From contig NC_056749.1 of assembly GCF_019279795.1 (NCBI RefSeq), forward strand, positions 574,153,173 to 574,217,172: DNA of 64,000 nt, read 5' to 3'. Position numbers and translations under genes: made by a program. Positions 38,781 through 50,154 of the stretch are shown here, piece by piece. Source of the stretch: Protopterus annectens. Taxonomy: Eukaryota; Chordata; Ceratodontiformes; Protopteridae. Positions within the stretch are counted from its first letter, which is position 1. Every line of letters begins with the position of its first letter. The notes beneath the pieces are model-generated. The model was given only the letters and a program-made list of their open reading frames with translations. It did no database searches and was not told the origin of the DNA.

Positions 38781-41700
38781 AACAAGTACAAATATGACTC
38801 TGTCATTGTCCATGTTGGTGTGAATGACCTGTGACGTACCACCCTGGACTTTATGAAAAGAGACATGGAGGAGCTTTCCCATCTTGTAGCCCAGGCAGGT
38901 ATGACCCTAGCCCTGAGTAGCATCCTGCCATGACCCAGAATGATACCACATTACAACAAAAAAATGATTGACTTCAACAATTGGCTAAGCTTCTGGTGTC
39001 ATTCTAAGGGGATCCAGTATCTGTCTGCCTGGGATGACATGATTGACAGACCACGATGCTTTGCCAGAGATGGATGGCACCTGTTGACCTTGGGATTGTG
39101 GATACTGGCTAAGGCTATTGCCACACCTATGGTGCCTTTTTTAAGCAAGGTTCAAATGACAAATTCACCACCGTAGCAGGTACTAGAAAGCCAAATCTGA
39201 GGGTAATGCTACTCAATGCTAGAGTTCTAGACCTCTGAATGCACTCACTCGAGGAACTCCTAAAAATGGATATCATCAAGATTTGTGCAGTGACAGAGAC
39301 CTGGTTCAAGGCTCCAGACAGCACCCCTGCAATAACAGGCTATAATTCATACCACACCTTTCGGCCACCTAACTTGGAATGAAACACTACAGGCGGAGGT
39401 GTGTCCATATTCATTATGGATATCCACACCTCCAGGCTACTTGCTCAGCATAATGCATCTGAGATTATCCAAGTGAAAGTAACTCAGGGCAGGAGCACAA
39501 TCCAAATTGTAGCTTGCTACAGATCCACCACTATGCCCATTCCTTATTTCTTGATACACTGGAAAATATTCGGGTACAACCCAACAATGTAATATTGGAC
39601 AATTTCAAGTACCACACCAAGAACTGTGAGAAATACTCATGTACCAACTCTTTTGCTCAACATTTTCTGGAATTCATAAATTCCAACGCCTTGGATCAAC
39701 GTATCCACATCACAATCCCAGGGCAGCAATATCCTAGACATGGTCATTAACAATATGTGCGAACAATGTTCCACACCACAGGTGAATTCCTCGTTGGTCA
39801 GATCCGACCACAAAGTAATCACCCTAGACATCCACATACTGACCCCACCCCCCGTTAGGGAAACCACTGTAAAAAATTTCTCTAAAGCCAACTTGACGCA
39901 TCTTAAGACCTAAGTGGCAAACTGCACGACACACATGCAGATGGACAATAGAGGTACGACTGCTGATTGATACACAAATGCACTTTATAAGCAGTTGCAC
40001 GAGTGCATGGATCGTGCTTATCCCTAACAGAAACAAGATGCTAACCTCCAAAAAAGGAAGCCAATATGGTGGTCCCCTGCCAAAAAAAACTCTACAACAG
40101 AAGAAAGAAACTGTTTAAAAAAAGAGTAAAATTAACTGATTGGAGGAACTCCCTGGTCAGCCTTAGTAAGAAACTGAGATGCCTCATAAAATCCTCTACA
40201 GCTAGTTTTGAAAAAAAAAAAATAGCCATTGATTCTAAAGACAACCACAAAACATTCTACAGCTATGTCACGAATCTCAATGGCAACACTCCTATCTGCT
40301 CTGAGTTACAGCACAATGTCAGTAGATATACAGAACAAACTGATATTGCAAACAACCTTGCAGATAGGTTCATTGTTAACTTTACACCCCTCTCACCCCT
40401 AAAGGGACCATCTCTATACTCGATGAATGCAAATTTCCTGTAATCATGACTGCATAGGTAAAAACCACACTGTCCAAAGCCAAGAACACAGCATCCGCGG
40501 GACCTCACGACATCCCAGGATGTGTTCTACAATAACTACAGAATGAACTGGCACCCCACTTAAGCACCATGTTCAATCATAGACTCACATCAGGCTTTGT
40601 GTCCACTGAATGGCACACAGCAATGGTTATCCCACTCCACAAATGGTGATCCACCACGGACCTACGGAACTACTGCCCCATGAGTCTGATGAGCCTAGTC
40701 TGCAAGGCCATAGAATGTCTCATCATGGAACTTATAAACCAAGTCATTGATAATCTCCAAACTCTGGAGCACATCCAGTTTGGGTTTGTAAAAGGCAGAT
40801 CATGTCTCCTAAACGTGATAGACTTATTTGAAGCAGACACCCAAGCCGTAGACAAGGGTAAGGTGTTTCACACAGCTTATCTAGCTCTCGCGAAGGCTTT
40901 CAACACCATCCCCCAGTCTGGACTCATAGATAAACTCACTAAAATTGGTATAAATCCTTATGTCACAAAATGGATTGCCAACGGGCTCACTGACAGAACC
41001 CAGACTGTGAAAGTAGCAGACTCCAAATCCGACTTCAGACCAGAGACAAGTCGACTAACACAGGGTTCAGTCCTGGGTCCTCCCCTTGTTTGTTGTCTTC
41101 TTCTCTAAAGTACAGGCTAAGATAGAATGTCTTTGGGTAACAAAGTTTGCAAATGACTGCAAACTAGGATCCATAACTGAAACTCCTAACAATGTGCATA
41201 TCCTACTCTATGGCCTCAGTGAGACAGATGCCTGGTTTCAATGGCATGGCCTCAAGCTCAGTGTCAGAAAGTGGATTGTCATCCCGTTTGTTAAAAAGTA
41301 TGTACCCATGAACTTCCACATAGGGTTTAGTCTACTTAACACCGAAAGTGTGATAACAGACCTTGGGACACAGAAGGATCTCATGACTACTGTGACAGTG
41401 TCACTATCAAAGGAAAGACTACTGCTCACCTAAGTGGCACACCTGATCACTAAAAGGTTTCTCATCCAGGAAAAATGAGGTCATTGTTCCCCTATACTTA
41501 TCACTCATTAGACCCATTATCGAGTAAAACACCCCTTTTGGTATGTACCTCACAAGACAGCTACAACAACTGTAGAGGCCACATAATTACTTCACAAAAA
41601 GGATTACCAGCCTCAAACAGATGACCTACATGGACAGTCTTAAACAACTCCAGCGTTAATCCATCTCATATCGCCTACTCAGAGTCGATCTCTGCCAAAG

Positions 41701-42075
41701 ATACAAAGCCATGTCAAACCCACAGCTGTCGGACATGCTCCACTTTGAAATCACAATCCCTCTGTGCTACATGCTCTTTGGACCGAAACCTTGTCACCAC
41801 AGTAAACAAAACATGCTGGAGGGATAGGTGCCTGTGCCAAGGACTTGTCATACCCTGGTACAAACTACCTATGTATATGAAACAAAGCTCCTCAGTAGCA
41901 CTCGTGAAAAATCTCGATGATGATGGGAATTATGAAGTTCACCCCGGGAATGACTTCTGTGGCTCAGCTCGACAGTGTCACAGGAAAATAATGTTATTGG
42001 CTCGCAAAATACAGGGTACCTTTTTGGCTAGGCTTATATAGGCCCTAGGTCCAATAGGCTAGTACCTACCTATGA
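38781..42075 (+). mobile_element. CR1-family LINE, most complete copy
   Basis: Runs from the middle of the ORF1 esterase through ORF2 to the 3' tail (ggctaggcttatataggccc, aataggctagtacctaccta). Parts in order: esterase C-terminal half 38781-39176 (DFNNWLSFWCHSKGIQYLSA, then RCFARDGWHLLTLG); endonuclease 39200-39850 (CAVTETWFKAPDSTPAITGY, GGGVSIFIMD, SDHKVITLDI); reverse transcriptase 40060-41450; C-terminal domain 41450-42000. Several frame changes and stops make it dead. The catalytic sites are also altered: LALAKAFN where an aspartate is expected, and FANDCKLG instead of F/YADD. Confidence 0.88.
40066..41433 (+). pseudogene. CR1 ORF2 reverse transcriptase core
   Basis: Open pieces 40066-40443, 40680-41108 and 41086-41433 encode the RT linker (RRKKLFKKRVKLTDWRNSLV), fingers (SLVCKAIECLIMELINQVID, FGFVKGRSCLLNVIDLFEAD), palm (AFNTIPQSGLIDKLTKIGIN, LTQGSVLGPPL) and the region after motif C (TDAWFQWHGLKLSVRKWIVI). 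CR1 RT primes on nicked target DNA and copies the element RNA. Loss of the motif A aspartate and the FAND motif would abolish catalysis even without the frame breaks near 40440, 40680 and 41090. Confidence 0.85.
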
Positions 42076-43047
42076 ACCCATAAATGCAAGATGTTCAAAT
42101 TTTGTATAAGTAGGTATTTCCATACCTTGACCAACAACCCTTACTCACCCAGTGTTAAATCGACAGCAATTATTACTACCTTTATTCCACCCTGCCTCTT
42201 ATAGTCTCATCCTTATTATCCCTGTGAACAATTACTTTTTGGTTTCTGGACATTCAATCGACATTTAAGCTCTTCCACTATCCATTAGTCTTATCTTGCT
42301 CAGTCTGTAGCTGATGTAATGGCATTCTCAACTGGTTTGACACAGGATTTGTAATTATTTCCACAAATTAAGTGTCCTAATATCAAAGTGCATTCAATAG
42401 AGTTGAAATGTCCTGTTCACCTATTTCCCAAACATCAGTAATCTACATGTCTTTTTTTCTATGTACTTCTGTTAGTAAGGTTCACTGAAAACAGTATTAC
42501 CTCCTTACAGTATACCGTTTATTCTACAGCTAAAAATTTAATATTAGTATGTGAATCAAAAGTTTTTCTATATCTGTCTACATATACATGTATAGAAAAG
42601 CATCTCATAATATATGTACACATAAACAGACATATGTGTGTGGGTGTTTGTATATATATATATATAATAATTACACAAAAAATTTGTATATACACACCAA
42701 CATACATAGACAGACATAATTGCATGCACACACAGACCTACACACAACGTTCATATGCGTGTGTTTGTCTGGGTGTTTACTACAGTGCTATTATTAAGTC
42801 ACAGATTCAAAATCAGCATTATTTTTGATACACTCAAATAACAATGTTAATTTTTTTATGTACTTTTATTATAGTCAGGAAATCAAGGTTGTACATGGAT
42901 GAAGACTGAACTACTGACATGGATCACAGATGGCTGAAAAACAGCATAAAAATAAACATTTTGATAGATATTCATGTTATCTTTTAAAGTTAAGTTTTCA
43001 CTGACATATAGAAATCAGTTAAGTAAGCTGACATGAATCCACATTTC
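42076..43047. other. No gene seen; imperfect AT/CA tracts
   Basis: Short TATA and CACA tracts at 42600-42770. No element termini or coding sequence recognised. The minus-strand part next to 43048 would be the 3' flank of the transposase-like gene. Confidence 0.4.
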
Positions 43048-43314
43048 TCAATCATCGAAACTTGATGGCCGAAATCCAGTGTAGGACCCCTGAGGATCGG
43101 GATACTTATCCCTGATGCGCCATACACAGCAGCTCGGGATGGGTCTTCGTACTCTACTTCCAAGCCGGCCATACATCCACAATGTGAACTGCCAGTATGC
43201 AGTGTGACAGTTGTGCTTATTTTCATCAGCTTCCTGTGGTAGACCAAATACAGCACTACGATAGGCATGTGCAACTTGAAGAACACTTCTGGGTAGAACA
43301 CATTCCTGCATTTC
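43048..43314 (-). CDS. Ballast-domain exon B and stop
   Basis: Acceptor gttatccacag; 89 codons including the TGA at 43048-43050, phase 0. Reads EMQECVLPRSVLQVAHAYRS, then YWQFTLWMYGRLGSRVRRPI, PSCCVWRIRDKYPDPQGSYT, GF. The YRQ/WQF..W..GRLG..VRRPIPSC..W.IR..YP...G.YTGF pattern is the second half of the P2X7-type ballast. No channel part (transmembrane or ATP-binding ectodomain) is present nearby, so this is not a P2X receptor. Confidence 0.88.
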   Translation of the reverse strand, partial: EMQECVLPRSVLQVAHAYRSAVFGLPQEADENKHNCHTAYWQFTLWMYGRLGSRVRRPIPSCCVWRIRDKYPDPQGSYTGFRPSSFDD

Positions 43315-44239
43315 CTGTGGATAACAAGTAACAGTTAATTACGAGTTATTCTGGTGAAACGCAACACAAAAAATGGCATGAATTGACTCATCACATGGAA
43401 GGCATGAACTTTGGACACGTCAATAAAATGAAGCCATGTCCATAAGATGTAATGTACTTGCGATCAGTACAGTACAATGACATATAGCCTGGCCATTGTG
43501 AATAATGAACATGCATGACTTCATTAAGTTCAGGTGTGCCTTCTAAAACATACGTGATGGACAAATCGTCCATAAATTTTTGGTTAGTTTACTCACGTAA
43601 AGTCTGAATGCGATGATTATGAAGTTATGCAGCAGTATGTACTGACACATATCCAAAGCAAAAACAGGTACTGTCAGTTACATTTAGCTATTACTTGAAT
43701 CAGTTAAAACAGCTTACTCATGAATAGATACAGGTATACATAAGCTGATTGGTGCACAGACCCTTCATATTCTCATCCAGTCTGTTAACTATCTGTTTCC
43801 TTTGTTGTTAGATGCAGTGCAGCCTATGCTAATGCAATGGACTACATCTCACTCACAGGTGGAGCTTGGCCTGGAGGCTTATCAAACATAATTGATGCAA
43901 CACATTACAACAATGGGATGATATTCAAAACCCTTGTGAAGTACTGTTAACTCTGCCAACAGAAATTACAATGCAATTGCATGAAATATGCAATCTATGT
44001 GAATTACTGGAGCATGGAACACATTTAATTGTAGAGGGGTGGACTGATTTAGTAATACAGATATGTGTCATAGGTAGACTTAACTGAAAATGAAAATGAG
44101 CAAGGATGCCAACGTGTGCACAGTGCTGACTTTGACAACAAATCCACCTAATTCCATGCATTTCATTAAAAAGGTATCCTGTTTAGCGGTAAATAAATAT
44201 ACAAGGCACTATAATTAACACTGTATCTTAGATGCTTAC

Positions 44240-44485
44240 CTGCAGAACTGATATGCAGTCTTGTGATTCATAACTGCAGCAAACACTCTCCACTTCAGTA
44301 GGCATTACTGGACAGTTGGTGCAAACATACCATTCAGGAACACTGTGGCTTGACGGTCTTGTAGATTGTTGGCTACAGGCATTTGAACTGGCCCGCACAA
44401 GTTTACTGATAAGAGCTGGTTTCCTTTCAGCTATTCTGACACGTAAACCTTGAAGCTCCTGTCTAGTAAGTGCTTCAATTTGATC
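44240..44485 (-). CDS. Ballast-domain exon A (SAP-like helix plus CPVMPT motif)
   Basis: Acceptor ttttatgattag, donor gtaagc; 82 codons, phase 0 at both ends. Begins DQIEALTRQELQGLRVRIAE and RKPALISKLVRAS, helical and similar to the short DNA-binding-type region often preceding this domain. It then reads EWYVCTNCPVMPTEVESVCC and ends CISVLQ. The CxxCPVMP...CC pattern is the hallmark of the cysteine-rich cytoplasmic ballast of the P2X7 receptor and related proteins, which binds zinc. Confidence 0.85.
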
Positions 44486-44738
44486 CTAATCATAAAAAAA
44501 ACATTGCAATGAACCCACGAGGAGATACAAACTGGACACTGTTACATAGTGGTTGAGTACAGCTGTCAGTCGAATACATATAGATGTAAGTTAGTTAATA
44601 AGTTTAGCGCAGTGCTATAGCAGTAGGACATGTTACTATGCTAGGTATCTTAGTCTGTCATGTGTAAAATAAATTATCATTAAAAGGGGAGGTCATGTGC
44701 ATTGATCATATATAAAGTCAGGTAGCAGTAGTACCTCT

Positions 44739-44933
44739 AAGTGTCCAATGCTGTTTGCTTTTATTCTTCTTCTTCTGTTGCTTACATTGACACCCCCCTC
44801 TAGCTGAATGTGCTCTTTGTTGCATCAGTTGTGAGTCGTGTTGATGATCTACAGATGTGCTGGGAGCAGATGGAAACCATGTTGTTTTCATAGTGGATCC
44901 ACTAGCAATATTAATTTGACCTGGAAGGGCAAT
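44739..44933 (-). CDS. Tentative linker exon
   Basis: Acceptor tgcccttccag, candidate donor gtacta. Reads QINIASGSTMKTTWFPSAPS and later CQCKQQKKKNKSKQHWTLR, a Ser/Thr then Lys-rich linker. The phases do not match the next exon, so this may not be used. Confidence 0.3.
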
Positions 44934-46844
44934 GGCATTGTTACTTTGCATGTTAGACGTATGTTTAGAAAGTTTCCTCAATTGTTTTAATGAGTGATAG
45001 AGGCGAAGTCATCACAAACATATATACACACTTTTTCTAGTAAGTACTGATAAATATGTCTCTGACATGTTGTAGTAGTAAATCTACAGGTACTGCATAA
45101 GAAATTTTACTCAGTCCTACTCTTGACACAATGTGCCGATTGAACTAACATTAGTACTGATGAAGCATGCAAGCCACCTTATGGAATAATTACCATTATT
45201 GTAAGTGTATGTTACTAGCAGTCTACCTGTTATTGTATGCTGATATAGGAAATGTACTACAAAAGACATGGCTGATATCAGGGACATGCAAGAGCTGGAA
45301 ATTGATTAATATGTTCTGATTATGCAGAATCAGAGTATTATTGCAGTTGGGTTAGTTTTCCTGTCGAGTCCCCCACGTAAGTATGCAGTCAAATGGCCTT
45401 TCCCATCCATGTATCAACCAAAGCTGTAATAATACCATTTGTACCACCAACATACAGCAGAGACCTGGAAGTATACACCACAAGACAATGGATAATGAGT
45501 ACTGTGTAGTTGAGTGTGAAAACATCAGTTGGTATTACTTTCTTACATACAGTGGCAGTTTCAGTGCTATGTAAACTTACACTATGTGTATGTGGGGAAG
45601 CATCTACATGGGTAGGTGATGACAGCTAGTGGAAATGCAAAGTAGGCCAATGCGAAGTCATCTGTGTCTCACAGTAATTGGACAGCTTAGGTGCAATGAG
45701 TCGCTGCTGTGTGACAATGCCAGATGCTATAGATGTTGTATGAATCATTACTGCTCATACCAGTGTTAATTCTAATTACAAAACCAGCACCAGCTTTGCA
45801 CTAGACTCAAGTATGACATAGAATGATGTGACATTTGTCCAAGTCGATTAGAGCCAAGGGATGTGTCAGGCTGCAGTCTTAATCGATGTTCAAAAGCTGG
45901 AGTGGTGGAAGAGAAACATGACAGATGGTCATATGATTAGATTGGAAACTGTCCCTTAGAAGCTGTGTAAGCTAAGGACAGTCTTAAATGTTCTGACAAT
46001 GGGTGTGTTGGTGGACTGGTGGATGGTAATAGTGTAGAAACTGTTCTTATGGGGAGTGTGGTATAGTCAGTGTCAATGTGAAGTGAATGAACTGGTTACC
46101 ACTTGGACAGTTCACATATGTGTGATTACAGTACTAAAGCACAATAGGCACAATCACAATTATATTGGTGGTACCTGACAAATCAGGAAAGGTAATTGAG
46201 TGATGAAAGACTCTGTTTTGCCTGCAGAGACTCTTGTCACAGATTGACATACTATAACTGTGAACAATTAACAGACCTTTTCCAAATACTTGACTACAGA
46301 AGACATTTGGCATAACTAACCTTGGAACAACTCTAGATTTCACATGGATCAGCATTGGCCATGAGATGAGAAGACGTACTGAGTTATATTTGTGTAGTAT
46401 CATACATACTGTGAGGTATGCAATGGCCTTTGACAGTCAATACCTCTTTTACATTTTAGGTCACAGTGCCAGATTCTGTGCAAACTTCACAGAGTTATTG
46501 TTGAACAGACCTCTCAGTACAAATACCAGTTCAGCATTTCAGTAATACAAAGATGTAAGTTTACCTGTTAAAAAGAATGAAAGAAAAGAGGTAATAAGGC
46601 AGATTCGTAACTCACTAAGTGCATGGTTTTGAACAATGTTTGGTTTTGTATGCTATATAGACTGAATCTACACATCTGAGTGTGGTCCCTGGAAAACCTG
46701 GGTTGCACCGGGAAATCGCAATGCATGCTTCATGACTAGAAGGCTAGTTGACAGTGGAGGTACTGGTGCAATTGTTGTTTGAATCTGATGGGGATCCTCT
46801 GCAGCAAGCATAACTGGTGTGTTAACAGTAGTGGTTGACTGCAG

Positions 46845-46956
46845 TCATTTAAGAATAATATTTTTCTTAAAGATGTGAAAGTAACCATATTCTTTTCTAA
46901 CTTTCCTCCGTACGATTGTCCACCGGCAGCTGTTTCTGTTGAACTTACGATGGTAC
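46845..46956 (-). CDS. Transposase-like gene, exon 12 (end of core)
   Basis: Acceptor ttattttaag. Reads YHRKFNRNSCRWTIVRRKVR then KEYGYFHIFKKNIILK and TGA. The frame stays open beyond the TGA for about 60 codons to 46668 (LAAEDPHQIQTTIAPVPPLS among them), which resembles the Pro-rich linker expected in longer family members. The TGA may therefore be the true end or a mutation. Confidence 0.7.
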
Positions 46957-47211
46957 CTTAAAATAAATAATATAATTTATCACAGTAGATAGCTACATAC
47001 ATAAAGTGAAAAACAGGTAATAATGTAACATTTCTATACTTAAAAGCTGTAACTGAGGGAAAGGTACATATGCAGCATTTACCGAGCTTAGGTAGATAAA
47101 AGGTCTTTGTGAATGCAAAGTGACAGTAGCCATGGCAGCACTGGGAAATATTCAGCATACAATAAACAGTAGTTTTGGTACTGAGTCATGTTGATGAAGA
47201 TGTGCACTTAC

Positions 47212-47376
47212 ACTTGTTTGCCTTGCTTGGTCTTGAGGTAGGTGCGATTAAGATGGATGTTATGGTCAATAGCTGCTAGATAATTGTGTGCGCAATAGAC
47301 AGGATATGAGTATGAGTATCGTTTGGAGGCATACATTAAAATATGCTGATGGAACTGCTCCAGGTCTGCTGTGGTT
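47212..47376 (-). CDS. Transposase-like gene, exon 11
   Basis: Acceptor ctacatccttag, donor gtaagt; phase 2 on both sides, matching its neighbours. Reads TTADLEQFHQHILMYASKRY, SYSYPVYCAHNYLAAIDHNI, HLNRTYLKTKQGKQ. This is a well-conserved part of the family with no disruption. Confidence 0.85.
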
Positions 47377-47523
47377 CTAAGGATGTAGGTTGGTAACAGG
47401 GCCCAAACAAAAAAACAAACAAAACAATTAAATGAAAAAAAAATGATTGAAATAAATTTTCTGTCCCACTGTATGCTGGTTGGCTCCAAACAAAAGCAAT
47501 ATTTAGAAGTAACTGTACTTTAC

Positions 47524-47745
47524 CTGTAACGCAGGAAGTGACAAATCTTTTGAAGGAATTTGTTGTCTGTAATAACTTTCTCCAAAGCCTCATATGCTTT
47601 GCTGCCTGGCTCTATCCATGGAGTTGTACGATCTTCCCCTAGTGTCTCATGATTACAATGAACCAAACAGTCCTGATCAGCACCATGAACATTCCACTCA
47701 TGTTCGTTAATCACATGGTGCAAGACACCCCCCCCCACAGTGCAT
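47524..47745 (-). CDS. Transposase-like gene, exon 10, with G-run frameshift
   Basis: Acceptor tctatttacag, donor gtaaag. After a nine-G run the frame reads GVLHHVINEHEWNVHGADQD and later WIEPGSKAYEALEKVITDNK. With eight Gs the entry phase from exon 9 and the exit phase 2 would both fit. The HEW glutamate is a candidate third acidic residue of the core. Confidence 0.82.
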
Positions 47746-47838
47746 CTGTAAATAGAGAAGAATAGATGACTAAGGTCATCAGGTGGCATCAGAGCATATG
47801 CAAACAAACATATAAGGGTGGTAATACCACTAGTTTAC

Positions 47839-47943
47839 CATAAACTCTTCCGCTGTGCTGTAATGCTGGCAGCAATACCAGAAATGATTTGTGATGTCTT
47901 TACACCATTTCCACAGCACTCTGCATCCTTTTTTCTGACCAGC
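47839..47943 (-). CDS. Transposase-like gene, exon 9
   Basis: Acceptor cttccatag, donor gtaaac; exactly 35 codons in phase 0. Reads AGQKKGCRVLWKWCKDITNH then FWYCCQHYSTAEEFM. The WCKDITNHFWYCC segment is one of the most recognisable parts of the family. Confidence 0.88.
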
Positions 47944-48057
47944 CTATGGAAGATAGTGTAACATGGATGTACGTGAGTACTGAAATGGAAATGTCAGTGT
48001 TATGTATAACAAATAAAAGATGCACATTATTGTCTTAACACACTGTTATACAGTTAC

Positions 48058-48116
48058 CTTATTAATTCTTCACGAAAGATTTTTAGCAGCATGCCAGATG
48101 TCAAAAGAATGATAGA
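48058..48116 (-). CDS. Transposase-like gene, exon 8, with TGA stop
   Basis: Acceptor cacgctattccacag, donor gtaact. Phase 1 on entry gives YHSFDIWHAAKNLS, then TGA at 48070-48072, then RINK. The family usually has a basic residue there. CGA to TGA is a typical methyl-CpG mutation (tcgtga in the sequence). Confidence 0.85.
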
Positions 48117-48793
48117 CTGTGGAATAGCGTGTGCCTATAATGGGTTGTAAATAACAAGTATGAGGTGACTAACAGTGGTACAGTGTCAATGAATGTAGCT
48201 TGTTTACATACGATCCGATACAACATACTTTTACCTTAGCAAGTTTCACTTGTTTGCAGTTGTGTTACATAAACAAATGATTGTGTGTCAGAGCAACAAT
48301 GTGCAGAAGACATGTGAACCTGTTGCTGAAACTTTTTTAAATGGTATACGGTGTTACATTTTTGAAGCATAATTAATGTAAAGGGACAAAGTACCTGTAA
48401 TGCACAGAATGACTTTATTATTGCAAGCAAAGTGGGACAGAATGCAGCTGTTCAGCAATTCTGCATCCACATAAAGCACATGTCATCCATGTCTTCATTC
48501 CCATACAGCTTGGAATGCTGGATAATAACCAAAACATTGAATTCATAAACGATGCCTGTACTACCAAGAGATAAATGAAGCTCATAAATGATGTATCCCA
48601 TGGATGGGTTTACACAATTATTACACGGTTTAATGGCACTGATTCTCATTGGAGGTTACTGTTAGCAAGGTACCATTGAACTAGTAGGATCAAGGTCTGT
48701 CCGATGTGTAGGTATTTGTTTTTTCAATACCAAGCAATGGAAATGCTCTATTAATTAGATTGGAACCATTGGGTTGAAAGTACAGATACTTAC

Positions 48794-49030
48794 ACATGAG
48801 TTTTGCAATTTGTGGATGTGCATCCATGACCACCTCATCCAGAGTGACATTAGCCTCTATGAACTTGTTCATGCATCGCTGAAATGCAACTTTCTCCATT
48901 TTAGAGGAGCACAGCTCTGTTTCACGCTTGTCAACTACAGTCATCGGAAGTACTTCCTTGGTGTTCAGATCCATTAGAGTGCATGTACAATACTGTGCCG
49001 AATGCCCTGGACTATCCATCCATGCATCAC
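48794..49030 (-). CDS. Transposase-like gene, exon 7 (acidic core motifs)
   Basis: Acceptor ctacatgcag, donor gtaagt; the upstream intron is only 93 bases. Reads GDAWMDSPGHSAQYCTCTLM, then VVDKRETELCSSKMEKVAFQ and VTLDEVVMDAHPQIAKLM. The Asp residues in GDAWMDS and MDAHPQI are good candidates for the first two metal-binding residues of an RNase H-like (DDE) fold. That role is inferred from spacing and context. Confidence 0.85.
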
Positions 49031-49123
49031 CTGCATGTAGAGAAGATGATGTGGTAATACTTGAAGAGCTTTGGATCTAGTGTTCAAAAAACAAAGAATT
49101 TTTTCTAGATGACGCATCAATAC

Positions 49124-49408
49124 CCATGAGTGTAATGGCTGCATTTTGACGTGCAGAGAGCATTCTGCTGACCATACCCTCCCAGTAGTTAGTGATTACC
49201 GGGACGATGTATAGGCGCTGGTACCTGAAAAAAAAGCAGAACGGGATATAAAAGGTAGACTCAGACACCTTGCTAACAAGGAAATCTTAGCATAATTGTT
49301 GCCTGTCAGAGTAGTCACAGCAGCAAGCATTAAATCTCCAGCATTTAAACCGCTTTTTATTTGAGGCTGGCTGCACCACTTGTATACTGTGTGACCCCTT
49401 GAGCACAC
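49124..49408 (-). CDS. Transposase-like gene, exon 6 (CSRGH to core start)
   Basis: Acceptor ttctctttcag, donor gtattg. Reads VCSRGHTVYKWCSQP, GDLMLAAVTTLTGNNYAKIS, then LARCLSLPFISR. After an eight-T run (49228-49235) the frame changes to RYQRLYIVPVITNYWEGMVS and RQNAAITLM. The family keeps this as one continuous stretch, so a single missing T explains the break. The exon would then be 286 bases and end in phase 1, matching exon 7. Confidence 0.75.
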
Positions 49409-49496
49409 CTGAAAGAGAAACAATAGTGTGTTTAAATTGTGGCAGCATGTCATAAAATAAATGTGTTATGGGATATTCACAATTTAGCACATTTAC

Positions 49497-49785
49497 CCAT
49501 AGTAGTGTGACGCAAGATCCAGACCGTTGAATGGACTGCTGTGGCTCCATCCCACATATGCGACAAATTGGAAAATTGCATTGATTTGCAAGTTCCATAA
49601 GATTTTTCTGGTGCACTAACAGTACACTGTCTTGTGCAATCAATTCTGCAATGTGATCATCAATGTAATTTGAACTTTCTGTGGTTTGGTGACCATCCAT
49701 AGAGGTTTCCCTTGGTTCTGCGGTGTAAAATTCCAAAAAGTCATTCTCCTGGCCTTCTTCAGCATCGCTATATTGGATTGGTTGA
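49497..49785 (-). CDS. Transposase-like gene, exon 5 (CxxC region)
   Basis: Acceptor tgaatctcag, donor gtaaat. Reads QPIQYSDAEEG, an acidic linker, then LVHQKNLMELANQCNFPICR, ICGMEPQQ and GSCVTLLW. The CRIC pair and GSCV begin a cysteine-rich module, perhaps metal-binding, that continues as CSRGH in exon 6. It ends in phase 0. Confidence 0.7.
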
Positions 49786-49960
49786 CTGAGATTCAGCCAT
49801 GACTGAATGACAGGGCAGAGGAACAATGGATATATGTACGAAAGAGAGATAGACAAAAATATTAGAAAAATTAGGCAGAATACTGCATGAAATAAAGTAT
49901 ATTAGCATGGATGAAGTCAAGTATACTAGCAGGGAAATGAGCAAATGGTTGAAAGCGTAC

Positions 49961-50044
49961 CAGTCAAAGTCATCAGCAGAGTTTGTTGAGTGGCATCCTC
50001 TATGAGTAACAGTACCGGAATTTTCTGAGTCTACATTCAAAGAC
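49961..50044 (-). CDS. Transposase-like gene, exon 4
   Basis: Acceptor tacactcag, donor gtacgc. Reads SLNVDSENSGTVTHRGCHST then NSADDFD. Both borders have phase 2, matching exons 3 and 5. Confidence 0.55.
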
Positions 50045-50154
50045 CTGAGTGTAGAAAAGACAAGATAGGTTAATCAATAGGTTTCAGTTACTTATGTAAC
50101 CTAACTGTTGTAATTGGCATTTGTGCAGTAGTGTGGGAAAGTGATTCTACTAAC

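Noticed and set aside
36581-39176. A host GDSL lipase gene
   Set aside because: The SGNH esterase pieces lie in the ORF1 position of CR1 elements and are followed by CR1 ORF2.
43048-44485. A P2X7 receptor gene
   Set aside because: Only the cytoplasmic ballast module is found; no transmembrane helices or ATP-binding ectodomain are encoded in the surrounding sequence.
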